Assembly: GCF_002159625.1 (NCBI RefSeq)
Contig: NZ_NFIZ01000010.1
Location: 26,693-90,692, forward strand
Length of the DNA stretch: 64,000 bases
Reading direction: 5' to 3'
Source: Olsenella sp. An285
Lineage (GTDB): Bacteria; Actinomycetota; Coriobacteriia; Coriobacteriales; Atopobiaceae
The notes under the pieces are model-generated. The model ran no database searches. It was not told the DNA's origin and was given only the letters and a program-made list of their open reading frames with translations. The position numbers and the translations under genes were made by a program. This document shows, one piece after another, positions 43,553-53,364 of this stretch (position 1 is the first letter of the stretch; every line of letters begins with the position of its first letter).

Positions 43553-45361
43553 TCACGCCACGACCCAGAAGTTCTCCGCAGGCCTGACCTCGAAGCCCAT
43601 CGCACGCTCCAGGGCGAGCGAGGCCTCGTTGTCCGGCCACACCTCGGCCCAGGGCACGTTGCCCTCCTCGAGCGTGCGGGCCACCTTGGCCGCGGCGAGC
43701 GCCGTGCCCCAGCCCTCGCGCCTGTGGTCCACGGACACCTGGAGCGCGCCCATGCACCCCTCGGCGTGCTCGCCCACAAAGCCCACGAGCCTCCCCTGCT
43801 CGAAGCCGCCCAGGAAGGCGCCCGCCTCGAGAAGGTCCTCGAGCTCGCCCGGCGTGAAGTACTCGGCGTGGTCGTAGCGCTCGCGGATGAGGTCGGCGTA
43901 GGCGGGGGTGAGCACGCGGATGTCGCGCTGGCCCCGGACCCCGGGGGCGTCCCCGGTCCAGACCACCACGTTGCAGGCGCGCGGGTAGCCGTCCGTCGCG
44001 CGGGCCACCTCGCGTGCGAGGACGCGGTCGCCGCACACCATGGTCACGCCGGAGCCGGGCCCCAGGCAGGTGAGGGCGCGGCGCAGCGTGCTGCGGGACG
44101 GGCCCATGGCAACGCGGTGCCCGCCGGGAAACTCCACCACCACGGCGCCCTTGGAGGCAAGGAGCACCGTGCCCAGGCCGCGCCGGAGGCACTCCGTCAG
44201 CGGGAACGCGAGCTCGCCCTCCTTCTGGGCGAGCCTGAGCGCGAGCGCGCGGCGTGCCTCGGGCGAGGCCGCCGTGGCGTCCGTCACAAAGGCGAGGCGC
44301 TCGGCGATCATGCGCTGGCCCTCGGGCCCGGGGTGGTCCGAGCCGTCCGCCAGGAGCGCGTCGAGCTCGCCCGCGTCAAGGAGCGCGGAGCCGTCCACCA
44401 CGCGCACGTTGGCATGGGGCGCGGCGGCGCGGCGGATGAGACCGTCGATGGCGTCCGCACAGCTGCGGGGATGGGTCTCGTAGACGTCCTCGGCGTGCGG
44501 CAGGCGCGTGAGCACCCACACGGGAACCTCCGGGAAGGCCTCCGCCACCTCGTAGAGGTAGGTCCTGATCTCCGGCCAGACCCGCGACTCCAGGCAGGGC
44601 TCGAAGCGGTAGTTGGCGCCAAACTCCACCACCACGGCGGCCGGCCTCACCCTCCCGGCAAGGCCCGCGAGCGAGCCCACCTGGAAGACCTGCGCGCCCA
44701 GGCCCTGGTTCACGAGGTCGAGGCCCAGGTGGTCCGCCAGGCGCGCGGGCCAGGTGAGCCCGGGGTCCCCACCCACGAAGCCCTGGGCGATGGAGTCGCC
44801 CAGGACGAGGAGCTGCTCGCGGGCGGCAACGGGCGTGAGGTAGGTGCCGTCCGAGCGCACCTCCCGCACGGAGCAGGACGTGAGGCACGGCAGCCACACG
44901 CGCACGCGATGGGGCACGCCCATGCCCGGCAGGCGCTGGAGCCCCGGCTCGGGCGCGACCGACGGGTCGTCGAGGAGCCACGTGAGGACGTTCTTCTCGT
45001 CAGGCAGGGCAAGCGGCAGGCGGCGGTCGTCTATCTCTATGCCCACGCCGTCGTAGGGCGGCTTGGGGCCTCCCGCATGGCGCTCCACGTCAGCGATGAC
45101 GGAGCGCGAGCTCCTGGGCGGCTCGTCCAGGCGAAGGTCCAGCTCCACGCGCGTGGCATCCGTCTCGAACTCGAGGGAGACGCCGGCCGTGCACGCCGCC
45201 ATCTGGCGAAAGACCCCCGGGTGCCACGCGCGCACGCTCCCGAGGGCGCGCAGCTGCTCCGGGGCAAAGCGGACGGGGCGGACCCAGCCGCCCGGCTGGG
45301 GCGAGGTGTCAAGGGCGCCGTGCAGGAGCTCTGCCGCACGCACGCAGATGTCTAGACCCAT
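43553..45361 (-). CDS. Fusion of an SGNH-hydrolase and a GNAT acetyltransferase
   Basis: The ATG at 45361 gives 602 residues. The N-terminal ~130 residues are a beta-rich accessory domain as in CE2-type esterases. An SGNH hydrolase follows, with block I LVLGDSIAQGFVGG, a GANY block and the Asp-His pair in DGSDHPGPEGQR. After a linker comes a GNAT domain with EYFTPGELEDLLEAGAFLGG, LQVSVDHRREGWGTALAAAK and AEVWPDNEASLALERAMGF. No signal peptide is seen, so it should be cytoplasmic. An esterase joined to an acetyltransferase suggests acetyl-group metabolism, but this is inference. Confidence 0.8.
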   Translation of the reverse strand: MGLDICVRAAELLHGALDTSPQPGGWVRPVRFAPEQLRALGSVRAWHPGVFRQMAACTAGVSLEFETDATRVELDLRLDEPPRSSRSVIADVERHAGGPKPPYDGVGIEIDDRRLPLALPDEKNVLTWLLDDPSVAPEPGLQRLPGMGVPHRVRVWLPCLTSCSVREVRSDGTYLTPVAAREQLLVLGDSIAQGFVGGDPGLTWPARLADHLGLDLVNQGLGAQVFQVGSLAGLAGRVRPAAVVVEFGANYRFEPCLESRVWPEIRTYLYEVAEAFPEVPVWVLTRLPHAEDVYETHPRSCADAIDGLIRRAAAPHANVRVVDGSALLDAGELDALLADGSDHPGPEGQRMIAERLAFVTDATAASPEARRALALRLAQKEGELAFPLTECLRRGLGTVLLASKGAVVVEFPGGHRVAMGPSRSTLRRALTCLGPGSGVTMVCGDRVLAREVARATDGYPRACNVVVWTGDAPGVRGQRDIRVLTPAYADLIRERYDHAEYFTPGELEDLLEAGAFLGGFEQGRLVGFVGEHAEGCMGALQVSVDHRREGWGTALAAAKVARTLEEGNVPWAEVWPDNEASLALERAMGFEVRPAENFWVVA

Positions 45362-45494
45362 GGAGTTCCTCTTGCTGGTAGAGGTGGTTTCTGCGTGACA
45401 CATTGTACATGGGCGCGCGTCCGCGGGCGAGAAGGCAGGTACGTCGGTTGACGGCGGCCGCCAGTCAGACGTGCCGGGCAGGCCACGCGCGGGG

Positions 45495-46268
45495 CTACTC
45501 CCCCTCCTGGAGGGGCTCGTAGAACTCCCGCTCGTCGTCAAGGCGAAGGACGAGCACCTGGCCCAGGCCGGCACCTGCAGCGGCGCAGGCGTCTATGTCC
45601 CAGCGGTCCCGCCCCACGCGCACCATGCGAGCGTGCCCGTCCTCGCCCACCGGCTCGCGGTCCATCTCGAAGGCCATGCCGCTCAGGTAGGGCGTGGGCG
45701 TGTGCCCGGCAATCACGACGGGCCCGCTGCCGTCCTCGCCGGAGAGGCCGCGCGGCGCCCCCCAGAAGTCCTCGCGGATCCAGGCGAGGTCCTCGGGATC
45801 CTGCATCGAGAAGAACGCGGCCACGCCCGCCTCGTCCCAGGACGCCGGGACGGGGGCGGTGAGGCGCACGCCCGCGTGCACGAGCAGGTAGAGGCGCTCC
45901 CCCACGCGCGCCCGCGTCCAGCGCGGCAGCCCGCGGATCCAGCTCTCGAGCTCGGCGGCCTCGTCCTCGGGAAGCTCCGCGAGCCCCGTGGAGGTGGCGG
46001 CGCCGCCGTTGAGGCCCCAGTTCACGGCGGCCAGGCCGTCGGCGGGGTTCTCGAGGCAGGAGATCATGAGGTCCTCGTGGTTGCCCATGAGGACGCGCAC
46101 GTTGGGAAGCGAGCGCACCGTGCGCAGGACGCCAACGGGGTCGGGACCGCGATCGATCATGTCCCCGAGGCAGAAGAAGCGGTCGTCCTCCGAGGGGGAG
46201 ATGCGGTCGAGCACGCGCTCGAGCGGAGCACGGTGGCCGTGCACGTCCGAGAACACGTAGGTTGACAT
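45495..46268 (-). CDS. Metallophosphoesterase (PrpE/serine-threonine phosphatase-like)
   Basis: A 257-residue calcineurin-like phosphatase. Metal-binding motifs in order: VFSDVHGHRAPLERVLD, CLGDMIDRGPDPVGVL, MGNHEDLMISCLE, and VIAGHTPTPYL. The closest well-known groups are the bacteriophage lambda PPP-type and PrpE phosphatases or Ap4A hydrolases; the substrate cannot be told. It stands alone, with 120 nt upstream and 133 nt downstream. Confidence 0.88.
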   Translation of the reverse strand: MSTYVFSDVHGHRAPLERVLDRISPSEDDRFFCLGDMIDRGPDPVGVLRTVRSLPNVRVLMGNHEDLMISCLENPADGLAAVNWGLNGGAATSTGLAELPEDEAAELESWIRGLPRWTRARVGERLYLLVHAGVRLTAPVPASWDEAGVAAFFSMQDPEDLAWIREDFWGAPRGLSGEDGSGPVVIAGHTPTPYLSGMAFEMDREPVGEDGHARMVRVGRDRWDIDACAAAGAGLGQVLVLRLDDEREFYEPLQEGE

Positions 46269-46388
46269 GGGGAAATCCCCCTCTCGTCTGGTCCCGGCAG
46301 CGGGTGGGAGCCGGATTCGCTCTGGTTTAGCGTACCATTCCTGCAGCTCACGCGCTCAGCAGGGATGTTCCTCAGGCCATCCGGGGCG

Positions 46389-46919
46389 CTAGGGGCGCCG
46401 GTGGCGGAGCCGCTGGCGTCGCTCGCGCAGCCTCCAGGCGGGCGGGGACCCAACCTCCACCACGCGGGCCGGGAGACGCTCCTCCCCCGCGCGTCGCACG
46501 CAGGCCACGACCTCCTCCATCGTGGCGTCGAGGCGCCCCTTCTTGAGCCGGCACTCCCACACCACGATGACGGTCCAGCCGGCCGAGACCAGAAGCGCGT
46601 TGTCCCGGGCGTCGCGGGCGCGGTTGCGCGCGAACTTGGCCTCCCAGAACTCCGGGTGGGTCTTGGGGCGCGAGGGGCCGCAGTGGGGGCAGCGATGCCA
46701 GAAGCAGCCGTGCACGAAGATGGCCACGCGACGCCCGGGAAAGCAGATGTCCGGGTGGCCGGGCGCCTTCTTCCAGTGGAGGCGGTACCCCGTGAGCCCG
46801 GCCTCGCGCAGGGCCGCGCGAACCTTGAGCTCGGGGCCCGTGTTCTTGCTGCGGTTGGCCTGCATCACGTGGCGCGTGGCCTCGGAGGAGGCCGCGGGCA
46901 CGCCGGCGCGGGCTACCAC
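46389..46919 (-). CDS. vsr: Very-short-patch mismatch endonuclease
   Basis: Nicks 5' of T:G mismatches created by deamination of 5-methylcytosine. The 176 residues contain the Vsr landmarks: RSKNTGPELKVRAALREAG, LHWKKAPGHPDICFPGRRVA (metal Asp), IFVHGCFWHRCPHC (catalytic His, zinc-type Cys/His), and WEAKFARNRARD. The likely GTG start overlaps the end of the preceding gene by 7 nt. No cytosine methyltransferase gene is found nearby, although vsr normally accompanies one. Confidence 0.92.
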   Translation of the reverse strand: MVARAGVPAASSEATRHVMQANRSKNTGPELKVRAALREAGLTGYRLHWKKAPGHPDICFPGRRVAIFVHGCFWHRCPHCGPSRPKTHPEFWEAKFARNRARDARDNALLVSAGWTVIVVWECRLKKGRLDATMEEVVACVRRAGEERLPARVVEVGSPPAWRLRERRQRLRHRRP

Positions 46920-47878
46920 GTATACGGGGCGTCCGGGGCGGAGGTCGCCCCCTCGAAGTTCACGTCCGCGGTGAGGGCGCGCGCCGCCTCGAGGTCGAGG
47001 TCGGGCGAGAAGAGCCCGGCGAGCGTCAGGGGCGCCGCGGCGCGGGCATCGTGCCAGAGGTCCCAGAAGCTCGCATGGGAGGCCTCGTGCGTGAACGGGT
47101 TCTCCCAGGGCCCGTGCCCCCGGTTGTCGAAGTCCGAGGTGAGCTCCGCGCGAGAGCGGTGGGACATCGAGCGCACGAGCGAGAAGGGCTCGCGCGTGAC
47201 CAGGCGCTCCAGGCCGCCCAGCACGGCCCGCTTGCGACCCGAGGGAGAGTCGAAGGCGCTCTGGACGAGGCGGAACTCGCGCACGGCGATGGAGAAGGTC
47301 CGCGGGTCGATGGGCCGGTCGTAGACCCAGAGCGCCACGTAGAAGTAGACCTTGTCAACGGCTGCCAGGACCGCCCGGCTGGCGGCGAGCACGCGGCTGT
47401 GCGGGCGGTAGCGCTCGACGGTCTGCCCCGTCACGGAGAAGAGCACCATCTCGTCGAGGTCGCGCTCTATCTCCGCGTGGACCCTCGGGGCGGCGCTCTC
47501 GTCCAGCCCCGGCACGCCCGCGGAGCAGATGCCGTTCTGCCAGTGGTAGACGAAGGGGTGGATCGTGGAGTCGAGCAGCCAGTGACAGGCGAAGCCGGCC
47601 ACGTAGGCGCGAGCGAGCCTGCGCTCGCGGCCCTCCAGGCGCTCGGCGGCCTCCCTCATGGCAACGAGCAGCTTCGCCGGGCGGGCGTCGTGCATGACGT
47701 TGCCGAGCGGGCTCCACTTGTGCATGAGGGGATCTATCACGAGGTAGAAGAGCGGGTCTGGTCCCTGGTTGCCCAGGAGAAACGCGTCCTTCTCGTCCCG
47801 CGTCCTAAATCCAAGGAGGTCAGAGGCGTCGTCCATGACGTCGCGGCCAAAGAGGTCGTGCGTGAGAATCGCCGGCAT
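46913..47878 (-). CDS. Zinc-dependent phospholipase C-like protein
   Basis: A 321-residue protein of the zinc-dependent phospholipase C/S1-P1 type fold found widely in Firmicutes and Actinobacteria. Likely metal-binding elements are PAILTHDLFGR at the N-terminus, LLGNQGPDPLFYLV, NVMHDARPAKL, and GFACHWLLDSTIHPFVYHWQ. No signal peptide is present, so it is probably cytoplasmic and its role is unknown. Its 3' end overlaps vsr by 7 nt. Confidence 0.8.
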   Translation of the reverse strand: MPAILTHDLFGRDVMDDASDLLGFRTRDEKDAFLLGNQGPDPLFYLVIDPLMHKWSPLGNVMHDARPAKLLVAMREAAERLEGRERRLARAYVAGFACHWLLDSTIHPFVYHWQNGICSAGVPGLDESAAPRVHAEIERDLDEMVLFSVTGQTVERYRPHSRVLAASRAVLAAVDKVYFYVALWVYDRPIDPRTFSIAVREFRLVQSAFDSPSGRKRAVLGGLERLVTREPFSLVRSMSHRSRAELTSDFDNRGHGPWENPFTHEASHASFWDLWHDARAAAPLTLAGLFSPDLDLEAARALTADVNFEGATSAPDAPYTW

Positions 47879-48060
47879 GGCAGCCCTTTCGTCGTGTGCC
47901 TGCTTCGATTATGCCACGCGGGCCGGTCGTTCTTCGTGGCCGTTCTTGCGAGCCGGCGCCCCGCCCGTCCTTCTCGGTGGCGCTTTACCCAGTTCTTACC
48001 GCCCGGCGGGACCTCGCTCGCCTACCATAGACGTGTTGCGGCACTGCGGAAAGGAAGCCA

Positions 48061-49287
48061 ATGGCACACCAGAAGATGACAAAGGCCGAGAAGAGCTGGA
48101 TCGTCTACGACGTGGGCAACTCCGCGCTCGTCCTCCTTGCCACGAGCGTCATCCCCATCTACTTCTCGTCCCTTGCGCCCGAGGGCGGGGTCGTCGTGGC
48201 CTGGAGCTACGCCGAGACCGTGGCGTCGCTGATCATCGCCCTGCTCATGCCCATCCTGGGCTCGATCGCCGACATGCAGGGCATGAAGAAGAAGTTCATC
48301 GTGGGCTGCGTGGGCACGGGCGTCGTTGCCACCATCGCCATGGGCTTCGTCACCGCGGCGCTGGCGTTTCTCGTGGTGTACGTGATCTCCTCGGTGGCGC
48401 TCAACTCCTCGATGGTCTTCTACGACGCGCTGCTGGTGGACACCACCACGGACGAGCGCATGGACGAGATCTCGTCGGCGGGCTACGCCTGGGGCTACAT
48501 CGGCAGCTGCGTGCCCTTCATCGCCTGCCTGGGCGTGGTGCTGGGCTACGAGACGCTGGGCATCACGCTGCAGACCGCCATGCAGATCGCCTTTTGCATC
48601 ACCGCGGCGTGGTGGGCCATCTTCACCGTGCCCCTACTCAAGAACGTGCAGCAGCTCCACTTCAAGCCGCGCGCGCCGCACGCCGTGAGCCGCGCCGTGA
48701 GCGGCCTCGCCGGGACCCTGCGCGAGATCTGGGCCAACCGCGCCATCCGCTACTACATGATCGCCTACTTCTTCTACATCGACGGCGTGCACACCATCAT
48801 CAAGCTCTCCACGAGCTACGGCACCGACCTCGGGATCGACTCCACGCAGCTCGTGCTGGCGCTCCTGGTGACGCAGTTCGTGGCGTTCCCGAGCGCGATC
48901 ATCTACGGGCGCCTCTCGAGCCGCTACGGCACGCGCCGCATGCTGCTCATCGCCATCGCCGCGTACTTTGGCATCACCCTCTTTGCGACGTTCTTCCTGC
49001 GCTCCGCCGTGGAGTTCTGGTTCCTGGCCATTCTCGTGGGCATGTTCCAGGGCGGCATCCAGGCGCTCAGCCGCAGCGAGTTTGGCAAGCTCTGCCCCAA
49101 GGAGCGCGCCAACGAGTACTTTGGCTTCTTCGACATCTTTGGCAAGTACGCCGCGATTCTGGGCACGTTCCTCGTGGGCACGTTCACCGCGCTCACCGGC
49201 AACTCCAGCATCGGCGTGCTCTCGATTGCCGTGCTGTTTGTCGTGGGCTTCTGCATGATGCTGCGCGTCCCAGAGCGCACGGCATAA
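48061..49287 (+). CDS. UMF1-family MFS transporter
   Basis: Polytopic membrane transporter of 408 residues with about 12 hydrophobic segments. The start EKSWIVYDVGNSALVLLATS and the downstream PILGSIADMQGMKKKF, GYAWGYIGSCVPFI and AYFFYIDGVHTIIKLSTSYG are typical of the UMF1 (Atg22-like) group. The substrate is unknown. The ATG has GGAAAGGAAGCC upstream. It is one of only two intact plus-strand genes and is divergent from the phospholipase-like gene (182 nt between). Confidence 0.9.
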   Translation: MAHQKMTKAEKSWIVYDVGNSALVLLATSVIPIYFSSLAPEGGVVVAWSYAETVASLIIALLMPILGSIADMQGMKKKFIVGCVGTGVVATIAMGFVTAALAFLVVYVISSVALNSSMVFYDALLVDTTTDERMDEISSAGYAWGYIGSCVPFIACLGVVLGYETLGITLQTAMQIAFCITAAWWAIFTVPLLKNVQQLHFKPRAPHAVSRAVSGLAGTLREIWANRAIRYYMIAYFFYIDGVHTIIKLSTSYGTDLGIDSTQLVLALLVTQFVAFPSAIIYGRLSSRYGTRRMLLIAIAAYFGITLFATFFLRSAVEFWFLAILVGMFQGGIQALSRSEFGKLCPKERANEYFGFFDIFGKYAAILGTFLVGTFTALTGNSSIGVLSIAVLFVVGFCMMLRVPERTA

Positions 49288-49356
49288 GGGCACGGCACGA
49301 GGGGGCGCGTGCCTGCGTTCTTCTCGGCACCTTGCGGCTCTTCTCAACCTGTTGGT

Positions 49357-49529
49357 GTGCGGGAGATGGACGGTTCTGACCGCGAAACCGTCCATCTCCC
49401 GCACCTCTTTTGTTGACGTGCAGCATAACGACAGTTCCGGCCCCGAAACCGTCCATCTCCCGCACCTGTCCGGCAGGCGTGCGAAAGAACGACGTTCTTC
49501 TCGCTAGTTATGTCGAGATACCGCACGCC
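49357..49529. repeat. Triplet of ~60-nt hairpins (locus B)
   Basis: Units at 49357-49404, 49415-49468 and 49476-49529. The first has perfect 19-bp arms (GTGCGGGAGATGGACGGTT and its complement). The others are less perfect. GTTCTTCTCG copies lie just before the array (49317-49326) and in the third loop (49494-49503). The array occupies most of the 302-nt gap between two convergent genes (MFS transporter and AbiEi-like). Confidence 0.88.
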
Positions 49530-49589
49530 AATTTCCAAAGTGCAAAGCCGCGACACAAAGCCCCGGCCAAACGTCGCGCCAGCGCACCG

Positions 49590-50651
49590 CTACTCGTGCG
49601 CTGCGCGTCGCAGGGCAGCCCAGTTCGGAATCATTGGCGTGCCATCGGGAAGAGCCAGATCGGAGCCCCGCTTGGGAACCCCGTATTCATCGAGAACGGA
49701 AGCAAACGCCACGGGGTCGTCTGTTACCCCGAACCTGAATCGCATGAGCGAGACGTCGTACAGCGTGAACCGCGACCCGCGGATGTTCTCGTCCGAGAGG
49801 ACCTCGCCGAGGCTCCGCCCGCCCATGAGCTCCTCCTCCAGGTACTTCCCGTCCCCGTCGAGCTCGCCCAGGATCACCAGCCCGTCCGAGCGGACCCAGC
49901 AGAAGTCCGCCCGGTACGGCCTCCCCTCCCCCGCGACGCGCGGCACCTCCACCTGGAGCTCGGGGCAGACGTAGCCGAGCGAGAGCATCCTGCCGCGGGC
50001 AATCGACTCCCCACCGTTCTCGCTGCGAGGATCTGCCCAGGAGAGCGTGGTGAGTGCCAGCTCTTTCCCGCTCAACCGGGACGACGCCCGCTGAAAGTGC
50101 TCCTCGAGCTCGGATCGACGCACCACGCCAGACCTCAGGGCGGAGTCCACCACCCCAAGGCCATGCGGGAAGTCGGCCCATCTCAGACAGTCGAACACCG
50201 TCTTTTCCGGCGAGGTGACGCGAATCCCATCGTGCTGCTCCACCTCCAGGTCGACGTCGCCGGGGACGAGCACGCCGTGCCTCCTCACGAGCCCGTGGTC
50301 AGAGCCCCTCTCACCCGGCGCCACGGCAAGATGCACGTTGTCCGTCAGCGAGAACGAGACGTCAATGCCGTAGACAAGGGCTGCCGTGGGGCCGCAGAAC
50401 ACCCAGTTGGGATGCATGGTCTGCAGGCCCCGAACCACAAGAAGCATCTGATCGTTCTTCTTGAGCCCACTCCACGTCCGAGACGAAACAAAGAGGCCGG
50501 GAGCCGGGGAGACGACCGTTCCGGCTGCCACCCTTCGCTGGAGCGCGCGCCGGATAGCCCCCGAGCCCTCGCCCCGGGGAACGTAGCAGCTGCCCTCCCC
50601 CTCTGAGCGAGAGAGAAGGTCCGCGATTCTCTCCTCTACGATCCGACTCAT
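49590..50651 (-). CDS. AbiEi-like antitoxin-domain protein with a C-terminal nuclease-like region
   Basis: A 353-residue protein starting MSRIVEERIADLLSRSEGEG at 50651, with GGAGGGGGACAGCA upstream. The N-terminal winged-helix region (IRRALQRRVAAGTVVSPAPG) and the following HPNWVFCGPTAALVYGID resemble AbiEi-type antitoxins. The C-terminal part (ESIARGRMLSLGYVCPELQV, YRADFCWVRSDGLVILGELD) looks like a DUF559/PD-(D/E)XK-type fold. No AbiEii toxin gene is adjacent. Function unknown; solitary copies are frequent in actinobacteria. Confidence 0.65.
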   Translation of the reverse strand: MSRIVEERIADLLSRSEGEGSCYVPRGEGSGAIRRALQRRVAAGTVVSPAPGLFVSSRTWSGLKKNDQMLLVVRGLQTMHPNWVFCGPTAALVYGIDVSFSLTDNVHLAVAPGERGSDHGLVRRHGVLVPGDVDLEVEQHDGIRVTSPEKTVFDCLRWADFPHGLGVVDSALRSGVVRRSELEEHFQRASSRLSGKELALTTLSWADPRSENGGESIARGRMLSLGYVCPELQVEVPRVAGEGRPYRADFCWVRSDGLVILGELDGDGKYLEEELMGGRSLGEVLSDENIRGSRFTLYDVSLMRFRFGVTDDPVAFASVLDEYGVPKRGSDLALPDGTPMIPNWAALRRAAHE

Positions 50652-50757
50652 TGCTGTCCCCCTCCCCAACGCAAGGCATCGTGCTAGGGAGGGTCATTGT
50701 CGCTCATTGGCCAGAACGGTAGGGCTGTCTTCTTTGATACGATTAAGACTGTGATAT

Positions 50758-50786
50758 TATCTAAGAAATCGGTAGCTCTGTGACAA
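50758..50786 (-). promoter_or_regulatory. Promoter of the AbiEi-like gene
   Basis: On the minus strand TTGTCA (50781-50786), a 17-bp spacer and TAGATA (50758-50763), in a locally AT-rich stretch about 105 nt upstream of the ATG. Confidence 0.55.
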
Positions 50787-50935
50787 CCAGTTCTCAGAGG
50801 TTTTGAACAGATGAGCTAAGCACGCTAATTACCCACTTCCCCTCCGCTCGCTCGTGAGCGGAGGGTCTAGGAACGCCAGCGGTACATGACGGGGCCCGTG
50901 AGGGACGCGTACCGATATCTTCCCCGACGCTCCCA

Positions 50936-51115
50936 GGCGTGCGGATAGTCGACGGTTTGGGCGGGAAAACCGTCGAACTCCCGCACCTCAACCGGAGGGG
51001 TGCAAAAGCTCGACGGTTCCATCTGGAAAAGTGTCGTGCCGCCGCACCTTAACCGTTGAGGTGCGGCGGCACGACAGATTTGCCGAGAAGAACGTCGCTC
51101 TGGCGCACGCCTCAA
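50936..51115. repeat. Triplet of ~60-nt hairpins (locus C)
   Basis: Units at 50936-50989, 50997-51050 and 51056-51115. All start with a G-GTGC arm and end with a GCAC-C arm, with GACGGTTT...AAACCGTC as inner stem in the first. The third loop contains CGAGAAGAAC (51084-51093). The array ends about 35 nt beyond the argD stop; it is the 3' region of the arginine operon. Confidence 0.85.
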
Positions 51116-51150
51116 CCTGCAGGAGGGTTCGCCAGGCGACGGCCGGCAGC

Positions 51151-52428
<1,278 letters not shown>

Positions 52429-52441
52429 GGGGCTTCCTCTC

Positions 52442-53323
52442 CTAGGACTCGTCCTGTGTGAACATGGTACCGCAGCCTGCGTCGGTGAAGATCTCCAGAA
52501 GCAGGGAGTGCGGGAAGGTGCCGTTTAAGATGACCACCTCGGAGACGCCGGCGTCGAGCGCCTCGGAGATGGAGCGGATCTTGGGCAGCATGCCGCCGTC
52601 CAGCCTGCCCGACGTGAGCAGCTCGTGGGTCTCGGAGCGCGTGAGGCTCTGGATGAGGGTATCCTCGTCGTGCACGTCGCCGTAGAGGCCGTCGACGTCC
52701 GTGAGGTAGATGAGCTTGTCCGCGCCCATGGCCTCGGCTATCTTGCCGGCGGCGACATCCGCGTTGATGTTGTAGAAGCCGTCCGGAGCGCAGCCCACCG
52801 TGGCAACCACGGGGATGTAGCCGTCCTCGAGGATGGTCTCGATGAGGCTCGGGTCGACCTCGCGGATGCGGCCCACGCGCCCGAGCTCGGGGTCGATGGG
52901 CTCGGCCTTGAGGGTCTTGCCGTCCGCGCCGGAGATGCCCACCGCGTTGTGGCCGTACTCGTTGAGCGCCCAGACCAGGTCCTGGTTCACCTTGCCCACG
53001 AGCACCTCGCGCACGGCCTCCATGGTAGCAGGGTCCGTGACGCGCAGGCCGTCCTTGAACGTGACTGGGAGCCCGAGCGCCTTGACGTGCGCGCTGATGG
53101 CCTTGCCGCCGCCGTGGACGAGCACGATGCGGATGCCCAGGAGCTTGAGCATCTCGATATCCGCCACAACCTGTCGGCAGAGCTCAGGGTTCTCCATGGC
53201 GGAGCCGCCGTACTTGATGACGAAGGTCTTGCCGGCCATGCGGTGGATCCACGGCAGGGCCTCGTTCAGGACGTCGACCTTGGAGGCGGCGAGGTCGCGC
53301 TCCTGCCTGTCGCGCTGCTTCAT
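52442..53323 (-). CDS. argB: N-acetylglutamate kinase
   Basis: Amino-acid-kinase-fold enzyme phosphorylating N-acetylglutamate. The 293 residues have FVIKYGGSAME at the N-terminus, IVLVHGGGKAISAHVKALG, GLRVTDPATME, the substrate region AVGISGADGKTL, and NINADVAAGKIAEAMGADKL. The C-terminal LDGGMLPKIRSISEALDAGV motif is also present. It starts 41 nt after argJ. Confidence 0.96.
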   Translation of the reverse strand: MKQRDRQERDLAASKVDVLNEALPWIHRMAGKTFVIKYGGSAMENPELCRQVVADIEMLKLLGIRIVLVHGGGKAISAHVKALGLPVTFKDGLRVTDPATMEAVREVLVGKVNQDLVWALNEYGHNAVGISGADGKTLKAEPIDPELGRVGRIREVDPSLIETILEDGYIPVVATVGCAPDGFYNINADVAAGKIAEAMGADKLIYLTDVDGLYGDVHDEDTLIQSLTRSETHELLTSGRLDGGMLPKIRSISEALDAGVSEVVILNGTFPHSLLLEIFTDAGCGTMFTQDES

Positions 53324-53364
53324 GTCTGCTCCAATCTGGCGAGAAGAACGTGGGGGCGTCTGGT

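Noticed and set aside
46389..47878. Restriction-modification island around vsr
   Set aside because: No methyltransferase or restriction endonuclease gene is present; the neighbours are ordinary chromosomal genes.
49590..50651. Complete AbiE abortive-infection system
   Set aside because: No AbiEii nucleotidyltransferase toxin is adjacent on either side.
39334..51115. CRISPR arrays at the triplet-hairpin loci
   Set aside because: The units are not identical direct repeats with unique spacers; there are only three per locus, they are palindromic throughout, and no cas genes are present.
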